Of a stretch of DNA of 64,000 nt, positions 1 through 7,771 are shown piece after piece. The notes below the pieces were generated by a model. That model saw nothing but the letters and a program-made list of their open reading frames with translations. It was not told the origin of the DNA and made no database searches. Both the position numbers and the translations under genes were made by a program. Source of the stretch: CAIWHR01 sp963708855 (lineage in GTDB: Bacteria; Pseudomonadota; Gammaproteobacteria; Burkholderiales; Casimicrobiaceae); NCBI GenBank assembly GCA_963708855.1, contig CAVPUM010000001.1, forward strand, positions 248,001 through 312,000. The letters run 5' to 3'. Position 1 is the stretch's first letter; each line of letters starts with the position of its first letter.

Positions 1-655
1 TCGACGGCTGCCGGCACGCGATCGAGGTCGACGGCTTCCGCGGCGTCAAGATCAAGGTCGGACACGACCGTGCCGGCGTACGACCTCAAGCGGCTCGAGG
101 CTGTGCGGCGGGCGATCGGCCCGGAGCCGACGCTGGCGATCGACGGCAACGGCAAGTGGGACCTGCCGACCTGTCGGCGCTTCTGCGCGCAGGCGGAGGC
201 CTTCGACGTCCACTGGTTCGAGGAGCCGCTGTGGTACGACGATGTCGCGTCGCACGCGGCGCTCGCGCGCAGCACGATCGATTCCGATCGCGCTGGGCGA
301 ACAGCTCTACACGGCGGACGCCTTCGAGGCGTTCATGGCGGCGGGCGCGGTGCATTACGTGCAGCCCGACGTCACGCGCCTCGGCGGCATCACCGAGTTC
401 CTGCAGGTCGCCGATGCCGCGCACGCGCGCCGCCTGCCGGTGGCGGCGCACGCCGGCGACATGGGCCAGGTGCACGTGCATCTGTCGTTTGCCCATCCGG
501 CGACGGCCGTGCTCGAGTACATTCCCTGGATCAAGGACCACTTCGTCGAACCGATTCGCGTCGAGGACGGATACTTTGTCCGGCCGCAGCTTCCCGGCGC
601 GGGGTCGACGCCAACGGCACCGGCGCTGGCGCGATTTGCCATGCCGCTCGCGTGA
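1..655 (+). CDS. Mandelate racemase/muconate lactonizing family protein, 3' part, frameshifted
   Basis: This is the C-terminal barrel part of an enolase-superfamily enzyme; the 5' end lies outside the window. The reading frame must change near 60-70 (GVKIKVG in one frame, DLKRLEAVR in the next) and again near 275-290, where LARS continues as IPIALGEQ in another frame. Family landmarks are the KIKVG lysine strand, the DGNGKW and WFEEPL acidic metal ligands, the ALGEQ glutamate and a PVAAHAG segment near the C-terminus. Members abstract a proton alpha to a carboxylate and usually dehydrate or epimerise sugar acids. The next gene starts 31 bases downstream and is a paralogue, so both probably serve one sugar-acid pathway. 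The exact substrate cannot be read from the sequence. Sequencing indels are the simplest explanation for the frame changes. Confidence 0.75.
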   Translation, partial: RRLPARDRGRRLPRRQDQGRTRPCRRTTSSGSRLCGGRSARSRRWRSTATASGTCRPVGASARRRRPSTSTGSRSRCGTTMSRRTRRSRAARSIPIALGEQLYTADAFEAFMAAGAVHYVQPDVTRLGGITEFLQVADAAHARRLPVAAHAGDMGQVHVHLSFAHPATAVLEYIPWIKDHFVEPIRVEDGYFVRPQLPGAGSTPTAPALARFAMPLA

Positions 656-686
656 GCTTCCTTCCACTGCCTGCGGAGCATCGATC

Positions 687-1901
687 ATGAAGATCACCGC
701 GCTCGAAACGCTGCGCCTCGGCGAATTCGCCAACCTGCTCTGGGTCCGGCTGCACACCGACGAAGGGCTCATCGGACTGGGCGAGACGTTCATGGGCGCC
801 GCCGCCGTCGAGGCCTACCTGCACGAAACGGTCGCGCCCAAGCTCGTCGGCCGCGACCCGGCGCGGATCGAGGCGATCAACGGCGCGCTCGCCAACTACC
901 TCGGCTGGCGCTCGGCCGGGGTGGAGACCCGCGGCAACTCGGCCGTGGACATCGCGCTCTGGGATCTGTTCGGCAAGACGCACGGCAAGCCGGTGGCCGA
1001 CATGCTCGGCGGCCGCTCGCGCGATTCGATCCGCGTCTACAACACCTGCGCCGGCTACAAGTACATCCGCGATGCGCGCGCGCAGTCGGTCGCCAACTGG
1101 CATGTCGGCGCGACCGGCGGGCCCTACGAGGATCTCGAAGGATTCCTGCACCGGGCCGACGAGCTCGCGCTGTCGCTGCTCGAGCAGGGGATCACCGGGA
1201 TGAAGATCTGGCCGTTCGACATCGCGGCGGAGCGCAGCGGCGGCTACGACATCAGCCCGGCCGAGCTGAAAGCCGCGCTGGAGCCCTTCGCGCGGATCCG
1301 GCGGGCGGTCGGCGACCGGATGGACATCATGGTCGAGTTCCACTCGCTGTGGAGCCTGCCGATGGCGAAGAAGCTCGCCGAGCGGCTCGCCGAGTTCGAC
1401 ACCTACTGGCACGAGGACCCGTTCCGCCTCGACAACATCGGCGACCTCGCCGACTACGCGCGCCACAGCAAGGCGTGGGTCTGCGCGTCGGAGACCCTCG
1501 CCTACACGCACTCGTTCCGCGAATACCTGCAGACGGGCGTGGCCGGCGTGGCGATGCTCGACCTGTCGTGGTGCGGCGGGCTCACCGAGGCGCGCAAGAT
1601 CGCCGCGCTGGCCGAAGCGTGGCACGTTCCGGTCGCGCCGCACGACTGCACGGGCCCCGTCGTCTACACGGCGTCGTGCCACCTGTCGCTGCACGCCCGC
1701 AATGCGCTGATCCAGGAATCGGTGCGCGCGTTCTACACCGGCTGGTACAACGAGCTGGTGACGGGGCTGCCGACGGTGGCCAACGGCGAGGTGACGATCA
1801 GCGACGCGCCGGGCCTCGGGCTCGAGCTCGCCGCGGGGCTCGAGCGCCGCGCCGTCGAGCTTCCACACCCCGCCGAGCCCCGTGGTGATGCCTATCGGTA
1901 A
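687..1901 (+). CDS. Mandelate racemase/muconate lactonizing (enolase) superfamily dehydratase
   Basis: A 404-residue enolase-superfamily protein, full length for the family. The N-terminal capping domain (1-120) is followed by the barrel. Likely catalytic and metal residues are K173 (GMKIWPF), E217 (MVEFHS), E243 (WHEDPF), E269 (ASETLA) and H319 (VAPHD before CTGPV). This set is typical of acid-sugar dehydratases and mandelate-racemase-like enzymes rather than enolase itself. The ATG at 687 begins the family motif MKITALETL. The last 15-20 residues do not look like a family C-terminus: bases 1854-1890 are the antisense of a different gene remnant. The true end may therefore have been replaced at a recombination junction. 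The likely role is dehydration of a sugar acid imported by the Tct system downstream (inference). Confidence 0.85.
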   Translation: MKITALETLRLGEFANLLWVRLHTDEGLIGLGETFMGAAAVEAYLHETVAPKLVGRDPARIEAINGALANYLGWRSAGVETRGNSAVDIALWDLFGKTHGKPVADMLGGRSRDSIRVYNTCAGYKYIRDARAQSVANWHVGATGGPYEDLEGFLHRADELALSLLEQGITGMKIWPFDIAAERSGGYDISPAELKAALEPFARIRRAVGDRMDIMVEFHSLWSLPMAKKLAERLAEFDTYWHEDPFRLDNIGDLADYARHSKAWVCASETLAYTHSFREYLQTGVAGVAMLDLSWCGGLTEARKIAALAEAWHVPVAPHDCTGPVVYTASCHLSLHARNALIQESVRAFYTGWYNELVTGLPTVANGEVTISDAPGLGLELAAGLERRAVELPHPAEPRGDAYR

Positions 1902-2141
1902 CCTGGGGTGCCTGCCGTGGCCCACAATCCGTCCATTGCTGGCATACATCATTTCGAGCTCACCTCCGTTAGGTGCCGGGCCGACCACGATCCGTTGCAC
2001 GATTTCCGTCTCGAACTCCTTGGCGGACATTCGTTTGCCTCCGGCATCGAGAACCTCGCCAAGGCTTTGCTGAGCAGCCGCAGCCCCCGTCACCAACGGG
2101 ACTCCGAGGATGATTGCAAGTCTTGCAAGTCGCAGCATCAT
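1855..2141 (-). pseudogene. Secreted small protein, C-terminally truncated remnant
   Basis: Reading from ATG at 2141, a clear signal peptide (MMLRLARLAIILGVPLVTGA, cleavage near AAA-QQ) leads into SLGEVLDAGGKRMSAKEF, IVVGPAPNGGELEMMYAS and GVWKLD. Small periplasmic proteins of this type usually continue for another 30-40 residues after the GxWKLD segment. Here the recognisable sequence stops at about 1855, where it runs into the 3' end of the dehydratase gene on the other strand. The open frame continues only as antisense of that gene. It begins 6 bases after the stop of the upstream remnant on the same strand. Function unknown. Confidence 0.55.
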
Positions 2142-2147
2142 GTTCGC

Positions 2148-2858
2148 CTACTGAACGAGATCGTCCGCCAGCATGACCAGTGCCGGGGGTAACGCCAGCC
2201 CGAGCACCTTGGCGGTGGCCGCGTTCACGACGAGCTCGAAATGCGTGGGTCGTTCGACCGGCAGGTCCGCCGGCTTGGTACCCTTCATGATCTTGTCTGC
2301 GTAGTACGCGGCGCGGCGTCGATGCGCCGCGAGACTTGCACCGAAGGACATGAGTGCGCCTGCTTTCACGTACTCGCGCAACGGCGCTATCGTAGGCAGC
2401 CGGCGCTTGAGCGCAAAGTCGGCGATCGCATGCGCATATTCGAGTGTCACGCTGTCCCAACACAAAGCAAGTGCATCGGGCCTGTCCTTTGCCATCGCCG
2501 CGAACGCGCGCTCGACCGAATTGGCATCGCGGACATCGAACGGCTGCACGAGGATCCCCAGCGCGCCACTCGCCGCGCGAATTTCGTTGAGACAGGAAGC
2601 GTTACCGGGGTTTCCCGAATTCCACAGAACTGCCGCGCGCGTCAGACGCGGCATGAGCTCGCGCAGCAGGCTGAGCCGCTTCGGCCACAACTCTTCACTG
2701 ATGGCGGACAGGCCGGTCACGTTGCCTTCGGGCCTGCCGAGACTGGAAATGATTCCGGCCTTTACCGGATCGGATCCGAATTCCGTCGCGACGATCGGAA
2801 TGGACGTCGTCGCCCGCTTGGCGGCAATGGCGGCGGAATCGCCCACCGTCACGATCAC
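2148..2858 (-). pseudogene. ABC transporter substrate-binding protein (ABC_sub_bind/TrpX-like), N-terminally truncated
   Basis: From V at 2858 the translation matches the middle and C-terminal part of the ABC_sub_bind family: IVTVGDSAAIAAKRATTSIP, GLSAISEELWPKRL, LRELMPRLTRAAVLWN, FALKRRLPTIAPLREYVKAG and VERPTHFELVVNAATAKVLG. The family is normally about 320 residues with a signal peptide; here only about 236 remain. Upstream of 2858 in this frame there is no family sequence. An unrelated helix-turn-helix fragment abuts it instead. No start codon context or signal sequence is left, so this is probably not functional. It lies in a strip of truncated genes between 1.85 and 3.4 kb. Confidence 0.7.
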
Positions 2859-2859
2859 G

Positions 2860-2943
2860 CAGGTGCCTGATGTGATAGGCCACGGTATTACCGCTCACGC
2901 CGAGCGCCTCTGCCAGCCCCTCGATGCGCTGCGGCCATTGTGA
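2860..2943 (-). pseudogene. Helix-turn-helix regulator fragment
   Basis: About 27 residues (IEGLAEALGVSGNTVAYHIR and flanks) look like the DNA-binding helices of an ArsR- or LuxR-type regulator. The match breaks off exactly where the ABC-binding-protein fragment begins at 2858-2860, and nothing regulator-like is seen further upstream. It appears to be one side of a recombination junction. The family assignment is tentative because the fragment is so short. Confidence 0.35.
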
Positions 2944-3117
2944 AGACCGCGAAGATCCACCTACTCGACCCTGAACGACTGCTTTCGTGGAAGACCGTAC
3001 TGCCGCTTTGCGTCGAAGTCGGGCGGTGCCTGCACACACTCAAATCTGCTCGGACACTGTTTGCCGGGCCCAGTCCCGATGAGGACACGTTAGCGTTGCC
3101 CCGGCGCTCCCAGGCTT

Positions 3118-3395
3118 GCCGCCCACAGGAGGAAAGTTTGTCTCCTCGTACCCGGGCGCAATGCCGGCGCGATCGAGCTCGATCCAGATCTGCAGGAAGT
3201 GCGGGACGCGGTCCTGCGAGTGGTTGTATTCGGAGTGTCGCAGCCCGGTCCCGGCCGACATGCGCTGCACGTCGCCCGGCCGGATCACGCGGACCCATTC
3301 CCCATGCTGTCCTTGCGCGCGAGCTCGCCATCAAGCACGTAGCTGATGATCTCCGTCGCGGTGCCCCGCGCGTGCCGAAACCCTGCCCGGCGCCT
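3118..3395 (-). pseudogene. Pirin-family (quercetinase-like cupin) fragment, frameshifted
   Basis: Pirin landmarks appear in order on the minus strand but in several frames: GQGFGT, then HRD, then TEIISYVLDGELARKDSMGN (about 3302-3361), then IRPGDVQRMSAGTG and HSEYN with FLQIWIELD and PGYEE (3118-3288). The two cupin histidine segments (GHRD-like and RHSEYN) are present. The N-terminal 50 residues and the whole second cupin domain are missing, and at least two frame changes are needed. Intact pirins are about 230-290 residues. This is a decayed remnant, not a working gene. Confidence 0.7.
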
Positions 3396-3532
3396 GCGCG
3401 ATGCCGACCGCCGCCACGGCCACGAAATGATTTTCGCCCGCGACCCCTGCGCTGCAGGCGATAATCCGGTTTCTGGCTCGGCCGGGGGCGATGTTTCTCC
3501 GCGCCGTTCGACAGCAGCAAGCGACCCACGCC

Positions 3533-4651
3533 ATGACGACAAGACCGATCAAGCCACGCACGACCATTCGCCGCGACGACCGCACTTCGCGCACCGACGA
3601 CGAGCACGTCGTCGACATGGTGCTGCTGCCGCCGCCCGAGCACCTGATCCGCTTCTTTCCGATCCAGGACACGCCCGTCGAGGCGTTGGTCGCGGGCACC
3701 CGCAGCCGGATCCGCGACATCCTGAAAGGGTCGGACGACCGGCTGCTGATCGTCGTAGGGCCCTGCTCGATCCACGACCCGGCCGCCGCGCTCGACTACG
3801 CTCGGCGTCTCGCCGCCGAGCGCGAGCGCGCCGCGGACACGCTGGAGATCGTCATGCGCGTCTATTTCGAGAAGCCGCGCACGACGGTCGGCTGGAAAGG
3901 GCTGATCAACGATCCCTGGCTGGACGAGAGCTGCCGCATCAGCGAGGGCCTGCGCATCGCGCGGCAGCTCTTGATCGACATCGGCCGGTTGGGCGTGCCG
4001 TCGGGCAGCGAATTGCTCGACACGATTTCGCCGCAATACATCGGCGACCTGATCGCCTGGGGCGCGATCGGAGCGCGAACGACCGAAAGCCAGGTGCACC
4101 GCGAGCTCGCCTCGGGCTCCTCGGCCCCGATCGGTTTCAAGAACGGCACCGACGGCAACGTGCAGATCGCCTGCGACGCGATCCAGACGGCCTCGCGCCC
4201 GCACCATTTCCTCGGCGTGCACAAGAGCGGCCAGATCGCCATGATCCGCACGCAGGGCAACAAGGACTGCCACATCATCCTGCGTGGCGGCAGCGCGCCG
4301 AACTACGACGAGACGAGCGTGGCGGCGGCCTGCGCCGCGCTGGGAGACGCCGGACTTCGGGCCGCCCTGATGATCGACTGCTCGCACGCGAACTGCGCCA
4401 AGCGGCACGAGCGCCAGCTGGTGGTCGCCAACGAGATCGCGCGCCAGGTGGGCGCCGGCAGCCGCCACGTGTTCGGCGCGATGATCGAAAGCCACATCCA
4501 TCCGGGCGCGCAGAAATTCACGCCGGGCCGCGACGATCCCGCCAGGCTCGCTTACGGCACCAGCATCACCGATCCCTGCCTCGGCTGGGAGCAGACGGTC
4601 GACGCCTTGCGGGTCTTGAGCGACGCGGTGCGCCGTCGGCGCAAGGCCTGA
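3533..4651 (+). CDS. aroG: 3-deoxy-7-phosphoheptulonate (DAHP) synthase, class I
   Basis: Catalyses the first step of the shikimate pathway, condensing phosphoenolpyruvate with erythrose 4-phosphate. The 372-residue product has the class I AroF/G/H blocks in order: VGPCSIHDP (PEP site), RVYFEKPRTTVGWKG, GSELLD, WGAIGARTTESQVHRELASG, GFKNGTDGN and DCSHANCAKRH. ATG at 3533 gives the usual family length. An in-frame ATG at 3491 would add 14 unlike residues, so I prefer 3533. The gene is intact and flanked by remnants on one side and convergent thrH on the other. Which aromatic amino acid inhibits it cannot be told by eye. Confidence 0.93.
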   Translation: MTTRPIKPRTTIRRDDRTSRTDDEHVVDMVLLPPPEHLIRFFPIQDTPVEALVAGTRSRIRDILKGSDDRLLIVVGPCSIHDPAAALDYARRLAAERERAADTLEIVMRVYFEKPRTTVGWKGLINDPWLDESCRISEGLRIARQLLIDIGRLGVPSGSELLDTISPQYIGDLIAWGAIGARTTESQVHRELASGSSAPIGFKNGTDGNVQIACDAIQTASRPHHFLGVHKSGQIAMIRTQGNKDCHIILRGGSAPNYDETSVAAACAALGDAGLRAALMIDCSHANCAKRHERQLVVANEIARQVGAGSRHVFGAMIESHIHPGAQKFTPGRDDPARLAYGTSITDPCLGWEQTVDALRVLSDAVRRRRKA

Positions 4652-4702
4652 CTCGGCCAGGCTACCGGCCGCCAACGGCGACGGCGCACCTTGGCAGACA
4701 AC

Positions 4703-5323
4703 CTACGCGAGCGGCTGGAGCCCCAGGAAGGCCCGGTCGATTTCGTTTCGCAATTCGTCGTAGTTCCACGTCACGGGGAACTGCGGGAATTCGCGCACGA
4801 CGTTTTCGGGCGGATGGAAGAGGATGCCGCGATGCGCCTCGGCGAGCATCGCGGTGTCGTTGTAGCTGTCACCGGCGGCGACGACCTCGAAGTTGAGCTC
4901 CCTGAAGCGCTGCACCGCGGCGCGCTTCTGGTCCGGCATGCGCAGCCGATAATCGACCAGCATGCCGTCGCGATCGGCCTCGAGCGAGTGGCAGAAGAGC
5001 GTCGGGCGTCCGAGCTGCCGCATCAGCGGCCGGGCGAACTCGTAGAACGTGTCGGAGAGGATCACCACCTGGTAGGCATCGCGCAGCGCATCGAGAAAGG
5101 CCGGCGCGCCTTCCATCGGCCCCATCGCCGCGATCACCTGCTGGATGTCGGCAAGGCCCAACCCATGCTGGCGAAGAATGCCCAGGCGCCCTGCCATCAG
5201 CCTGTCGTAGTCGGGCTCATCCCGCGTTGTGCGCGCGAGCTCCGGAATTCCTGTGCGCCTGGCGAATTCGATCCAGATTTCCGGAACGAGGACGCCCTCG
5301 AGGTCGAGACAGACGATTTGCAT
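4703..5323 (-). CDS. thrH: Bifunctional phosphoserine phosphatase/homoserine phosphotransferase ThrH
   Basis: A 206-residue HAD-superfamily protein matching ThrH over its full length. It has the nucleophile motif DLEGVLVPEIW at residues 6-16, where ThrH has DLEGVL in place of the usual DxDxT. LSDTFYEFARP is motif II with its cap contacts. AAGDSYNDTAML is motif IV near residue 150. ThrH dephosphorylates phosphoserine and can transfer the phosphate to homoserine. It is convergent with aroG, with about 50 bases between stops. No frame problems. Confidence 0.92.
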   Translation of the reverse strand: MQIVCLDLEGVLVPEIWIEFARRTGIPELARTTRDEPDYDRLMAGRLGILRQHGLGLADIQQVIAAMGPMEGAPAFLDALRDAYQVVILSDTFYEFARPLMRQLGRPTLFCHSLEADRDGMLVDYRLRMPDQKRAAVQRFRELNFEVVAAGDSYNDTAMLAEAHRGILFHPPENVVREFPQFPVTWNYDELRNEIDRAFLGLQPLA

Positions 5324-5774
5324 GACGGAATGCGCGTGGGAGAGGATCGGGGAGCTGGCCGGGCGGGGTTCGGGGACGTGCTGACCGGGGCGACGGAGCT
5401 TTTCGCCGATCCGGCCCTTTCCGCGGCGCCGGCTGCCTCGGTTGCCTGCCGCGTTTCTCCCTGTATTCTAGTCGAAGGACGCCCGGACAGCAGGCAGTGC
5501 GAACTGCCCCGGCGCGGCAATCGGGAAGTTCCATGCATGCCCGGGCAGTGCGGTATTGACGTCGCGCAAGACATGGGGAAAGCGGGAGTGATACCTTGAC
5601 TTCGACCATGCTGCACCGCAACATCCTAGGTTGGCGGGGTGATAGCCCGGCAATCGACGAAGTCGGCGTCGGAAACACCGGAGCAGACCGTCCCGAGGCG
5701 TCCGGCCGCTCGCCGGCCGTGCGACGCGCCCGGGGAATTTGCGCATGGAGACTCTTGAACGGAAGAGGGATGAC
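5324..5774. other. Intergenic region with possible promoter
   Basis: This 451-base stretch between the divergent thrH and the small gene at 5775 has no convincing gene. On the plus strand TTGCCT (5442-5447) and TATTCT (5464-5469) lie 16 bases apart, a fair sigma-70 match that could serve the genes to the right. The short open frames here have no family resemblance. Confidence 0.35.
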
Positions 5775-6116
5775 ATGACCGACCAGCCGGAAAAGACCGA
5801 CCCGCCGGAAAACCTGCAATTGGCGTGGTGGGCGAAGAAGTTCGACGATGTCGACCGTGAACTCGCGCAGCTCGCGATTATTTGCCAAGTCCGGCTGCTC
5901 GATCCCGGCGTGATCGAGCGTGTGCTGCAGAACGACGCCACCGTCTGCGGCGCGTCGAATCCGTCGGTCTTCGGCAAGCTGCGCTCGCTGTTGATGATGC
6001 ACTACGCCATACGCGACAAGGCGGTCGCGGCGCTCGGTGGGGCGCAGGCACAGGCCTTGATCAATACCGTAGTCGCGCGACTGCGCGAGAGGATCGGCGC
6101 GAAACTGGGCGGCTAG
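5775..6116 (+). CDS. Small conserved-type hypothetical protein
   Basis: A 113-residue soluble, mostly helical protein, Asp/Glu-rich at the N-terminus and with a KFDDVDRELAQLAIICQVRL helix and LLMMHYAIRDKAVAALGG in the middle. ATG at 5775 is chosen because GGAAGAGGG lies 6 bases upstream; TTG/ATG codons at 5739-5745 are poorer. No signal peptide or membrane segment. It precedes the Tct binding protein by 26 bases and may be co-transcribed with it. I do not recognise the family. Confidence 0.7.
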   Translation: MTDQPEKTDPPENLQLAWWAKKFDDVDRELAQLAIICQVRLLDPGVIERVLQNDATVCGASNPSVFGKLRSLLMMHYAIRDKAVAALGGAQAQALINTVVARLRERIGAKLGG

Positions 6117-6142
6117 ACAACGAAAAACCGAAGGAGAAATCC

Positions 6143-7159
6143 ATGGATCACAGCAAGCGCAGGATACTGGTCACCGGAGTCGCCGCAGTGCTGGCGCTCG
6201 CGTTCGCGTCCGTCGCGTCGGCGCAGCAGTGGAAGCCGACCAAACCGATCACCATCATCGTGCCGTGGGCGGCCGGAGGATCGACCGACCAGGTCACGCG
6301 TGTGACGGCTGCGGAAGTCGAGAAGGCGCTCGGCCAGAAGGTCGTCATCGTCAACCAGCCGGGCGCGTCCGGCTCGATCGGAACGAAGAACGCGCTCGAA
6401 GCGCCGAAGGACGGCTACACATGGACCGCGGGTGCGGCACAGGACCTCGGCACCTACGCGGTTCTCGGCATGCTCGACACGAAGATCGGCGATTGGGCGC
6501 TCTTCCTCAATGTCGCCAATGTCTCGACGCTTTCGGTGAATCCGGCGACGCCATATAAGACGCCGACCGAGCTGATCGACGCGATGAAGGCCAAGCCGGG
6601 CGCAATCAGCGTCGCGACGGCCGGCGTGAACTCCAGCGGCCACAGCGCGATGGAAGCCATCGCCAAGGCGACGGGCGTCAAGTACAAGCACGTCACCTAC
6701 GACGGGGGCAATCCGGCCGTCGTCGCGACGGTTGCCGGGGAAACGGATGCGACGACGCAACTCACCACCGAGCAGGCCGAGATGATCCGCGGCAAGAGGC
6801 TGCGCGCGCTCGCCGTCATCGGCGACAAGCCCGTCGAGCTCGACGGGTACGGCGTCATCGAGCCGTTGACGAAATCGGTGCCGGGCTTCAAGGCGCCTGC
6901 CAACTACTTCGGCATCTTCATTCCGAAGGGCGTGCCACCGGAAGTGATTGCGACGGTCGAGAAGGTCTGGGCCGAACAGATCGCCACCTCCGCTGCGCTG
7001 AAACAGTATGCGACCGCACGCGGCGCCCAGTTCGCGCCGCAAGCCGGCGCCGACGCGCAGAGGGCGGTGTTCCCCGCCGTGCAGGCCAACGCGTGGGCCG
7101 CCGCCGACACCGGCAAGGCGAAGGTCGCCCCGGACACGCTGGGCATCCCGCGTCCTTAG
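6143..7159 (+). CDS. tctC: Tripartite tricarboxylate transporter substrate-binding protein (Bug/TctC)
   Basis: A 338-residue periplasmic binding protein. AAGGAG 6 bases before ATG 6143 fixes the start. A signal peptide (residues 1-28, ending ASVASA-QQ) is followed by the Bug-family opening PTKPITIIVPWAAGGSTDQV. Then come VVIVNQPGASGSIGTK and YKHVTYDGGNPAVVATVAGE, which are the ligand-pocket loops that bind the carboxylates of organic acids. TctB and TctA follow, making a complete TTT importer. The surrounding sugar-acid enzymes suggest an aldonate or uronate-like ligand (inference). Confidence 0.93.
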   Translation: MDHSKRRILVTGVAAVLALAFASVASAQQWKPTKPITIIVPWAAGGSTDQVTRVTAAEVEKALGQKVVIVNQPGASGSIGTKNALEAPKDGYTWTAGAAQDLGTYAVLGMLDTKIGDWALFLNVANVSTLSVNPATPYKTPTELIDAMKAKPGAISVATAGVNSSGHSAMEAIAKATGVKYKHVTYDGGNPAVVATVAGETDATTQLTTEQAEMIRGKRLRALAVIGDKPVELDGYGVIEPLTKSVPGFKAPANYFGIFIPKGVPPEVIATVEKVWAEQIATSAALKQYATARGAQFAPQAGADAQRAVFPAVQANAWAAADTGKAKVAPDTLGIPRP

Positions 7160-7175
7160 CCGAAGCGACCCCATG

Positions 7176-7209
7176 GGCCGGCGCCTGCGCGGACGCCGGC
7201 CTTTCGTTT
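7176..7209 (+). terminator. Intrinsic terminator/attenuator between tctC and tctB
   Basis: GGCCGGCG (7176-7183) and CGCCGGCC (7194-7201) form a perfect 8-bp GC stem with a 10-base loop, followed directly by TTTCGTTT. It sits 17 bases after the tctC stop and just before the tctB start at 7211. This would let the binding protein be made in excess over the membrane subunits. Confidence 0.65.
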
Positions 7210-7210
7210 C

Positions 7211-7744
7211 ATGAATCGCCCTGTGTCCACCGAGATCCACCCGTCATCGCCACGGCGCGACCTCCAGGGTGGCGTCGCCTGGACGGCGTTGGGCAGTGCC
7301 ATCGTCGTGCTGTCGTGGCAGATGGACCGGATGACGCAGCAGGGCGCGACGCTGCACACGGCGCCGGGCCTGTGGCCGGGCATCGTCGGGACGCTGCTCG
7401 CAGCTCTGGGTGGCGTGCTGATGCTGCGCTCGTGGCGGCGCGCGCAACGCATCGGCTGGGATCGGGCAGCGACCGACGACACCGACTACGTGCCGCAGTC
7501 GCGTTTTTTGCTCGCGGCGGGAATGTTCTTCGTCTATGCGCTGCTGCTCGTCGGTCGCGGGTTGCCGTTCTGGTTTTCCACCGCGCTTTTCGTCACGGCG
7601 TTCGTGTTCCTCTTCCAGTACACACTGCGCAAGGCGGCCGGCAAGGTCGCTCGCGGCATTGTCGTGGCGCTCGCTTGCGGCGTGCTCACTGCCGCCATCG
7701 TCACGCTCCTCTTCGAGCAGCTCTTCTACGTGCGGCTGCCCTAG
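7211..7744 (+). CDS. tctB: Tripartite tricarboxylate transporter small membrane subunit TctB
   Basis: A 177-residue integral membrane protein with four predicted helices: about 24-40, 57-73, 98-116 and 119-137, with a further hydrophobic stretch at 148-166. The layout is typical of TctB. It lies between the binding protein and the large TctA permease. The start at 7211 directly follows the hairpin described above and has a poor ribosome site, so translation may depend on read-through transcripts from tctC. Confidence 0.85.
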   Translation: MNRPVSTEIHPSSPRRDLQGGVAWTALGSAIVVLSWQMDRMTQQGATLHTAPGLWPGIVGTLLAALGGVLMLRSWRRAQRIGWDRAATDDTDYVPQSRFLLAAGMFFVYALLLVGRGLPFWFSTALFVTAFVFLFQYTLRKAAGKVARGIVVALACGVLTAAIVTLLFEQLFYVRLP

Positions 7745-7771
7745 CGCGCCCGCGCCGGAAGATCCCGCCCC

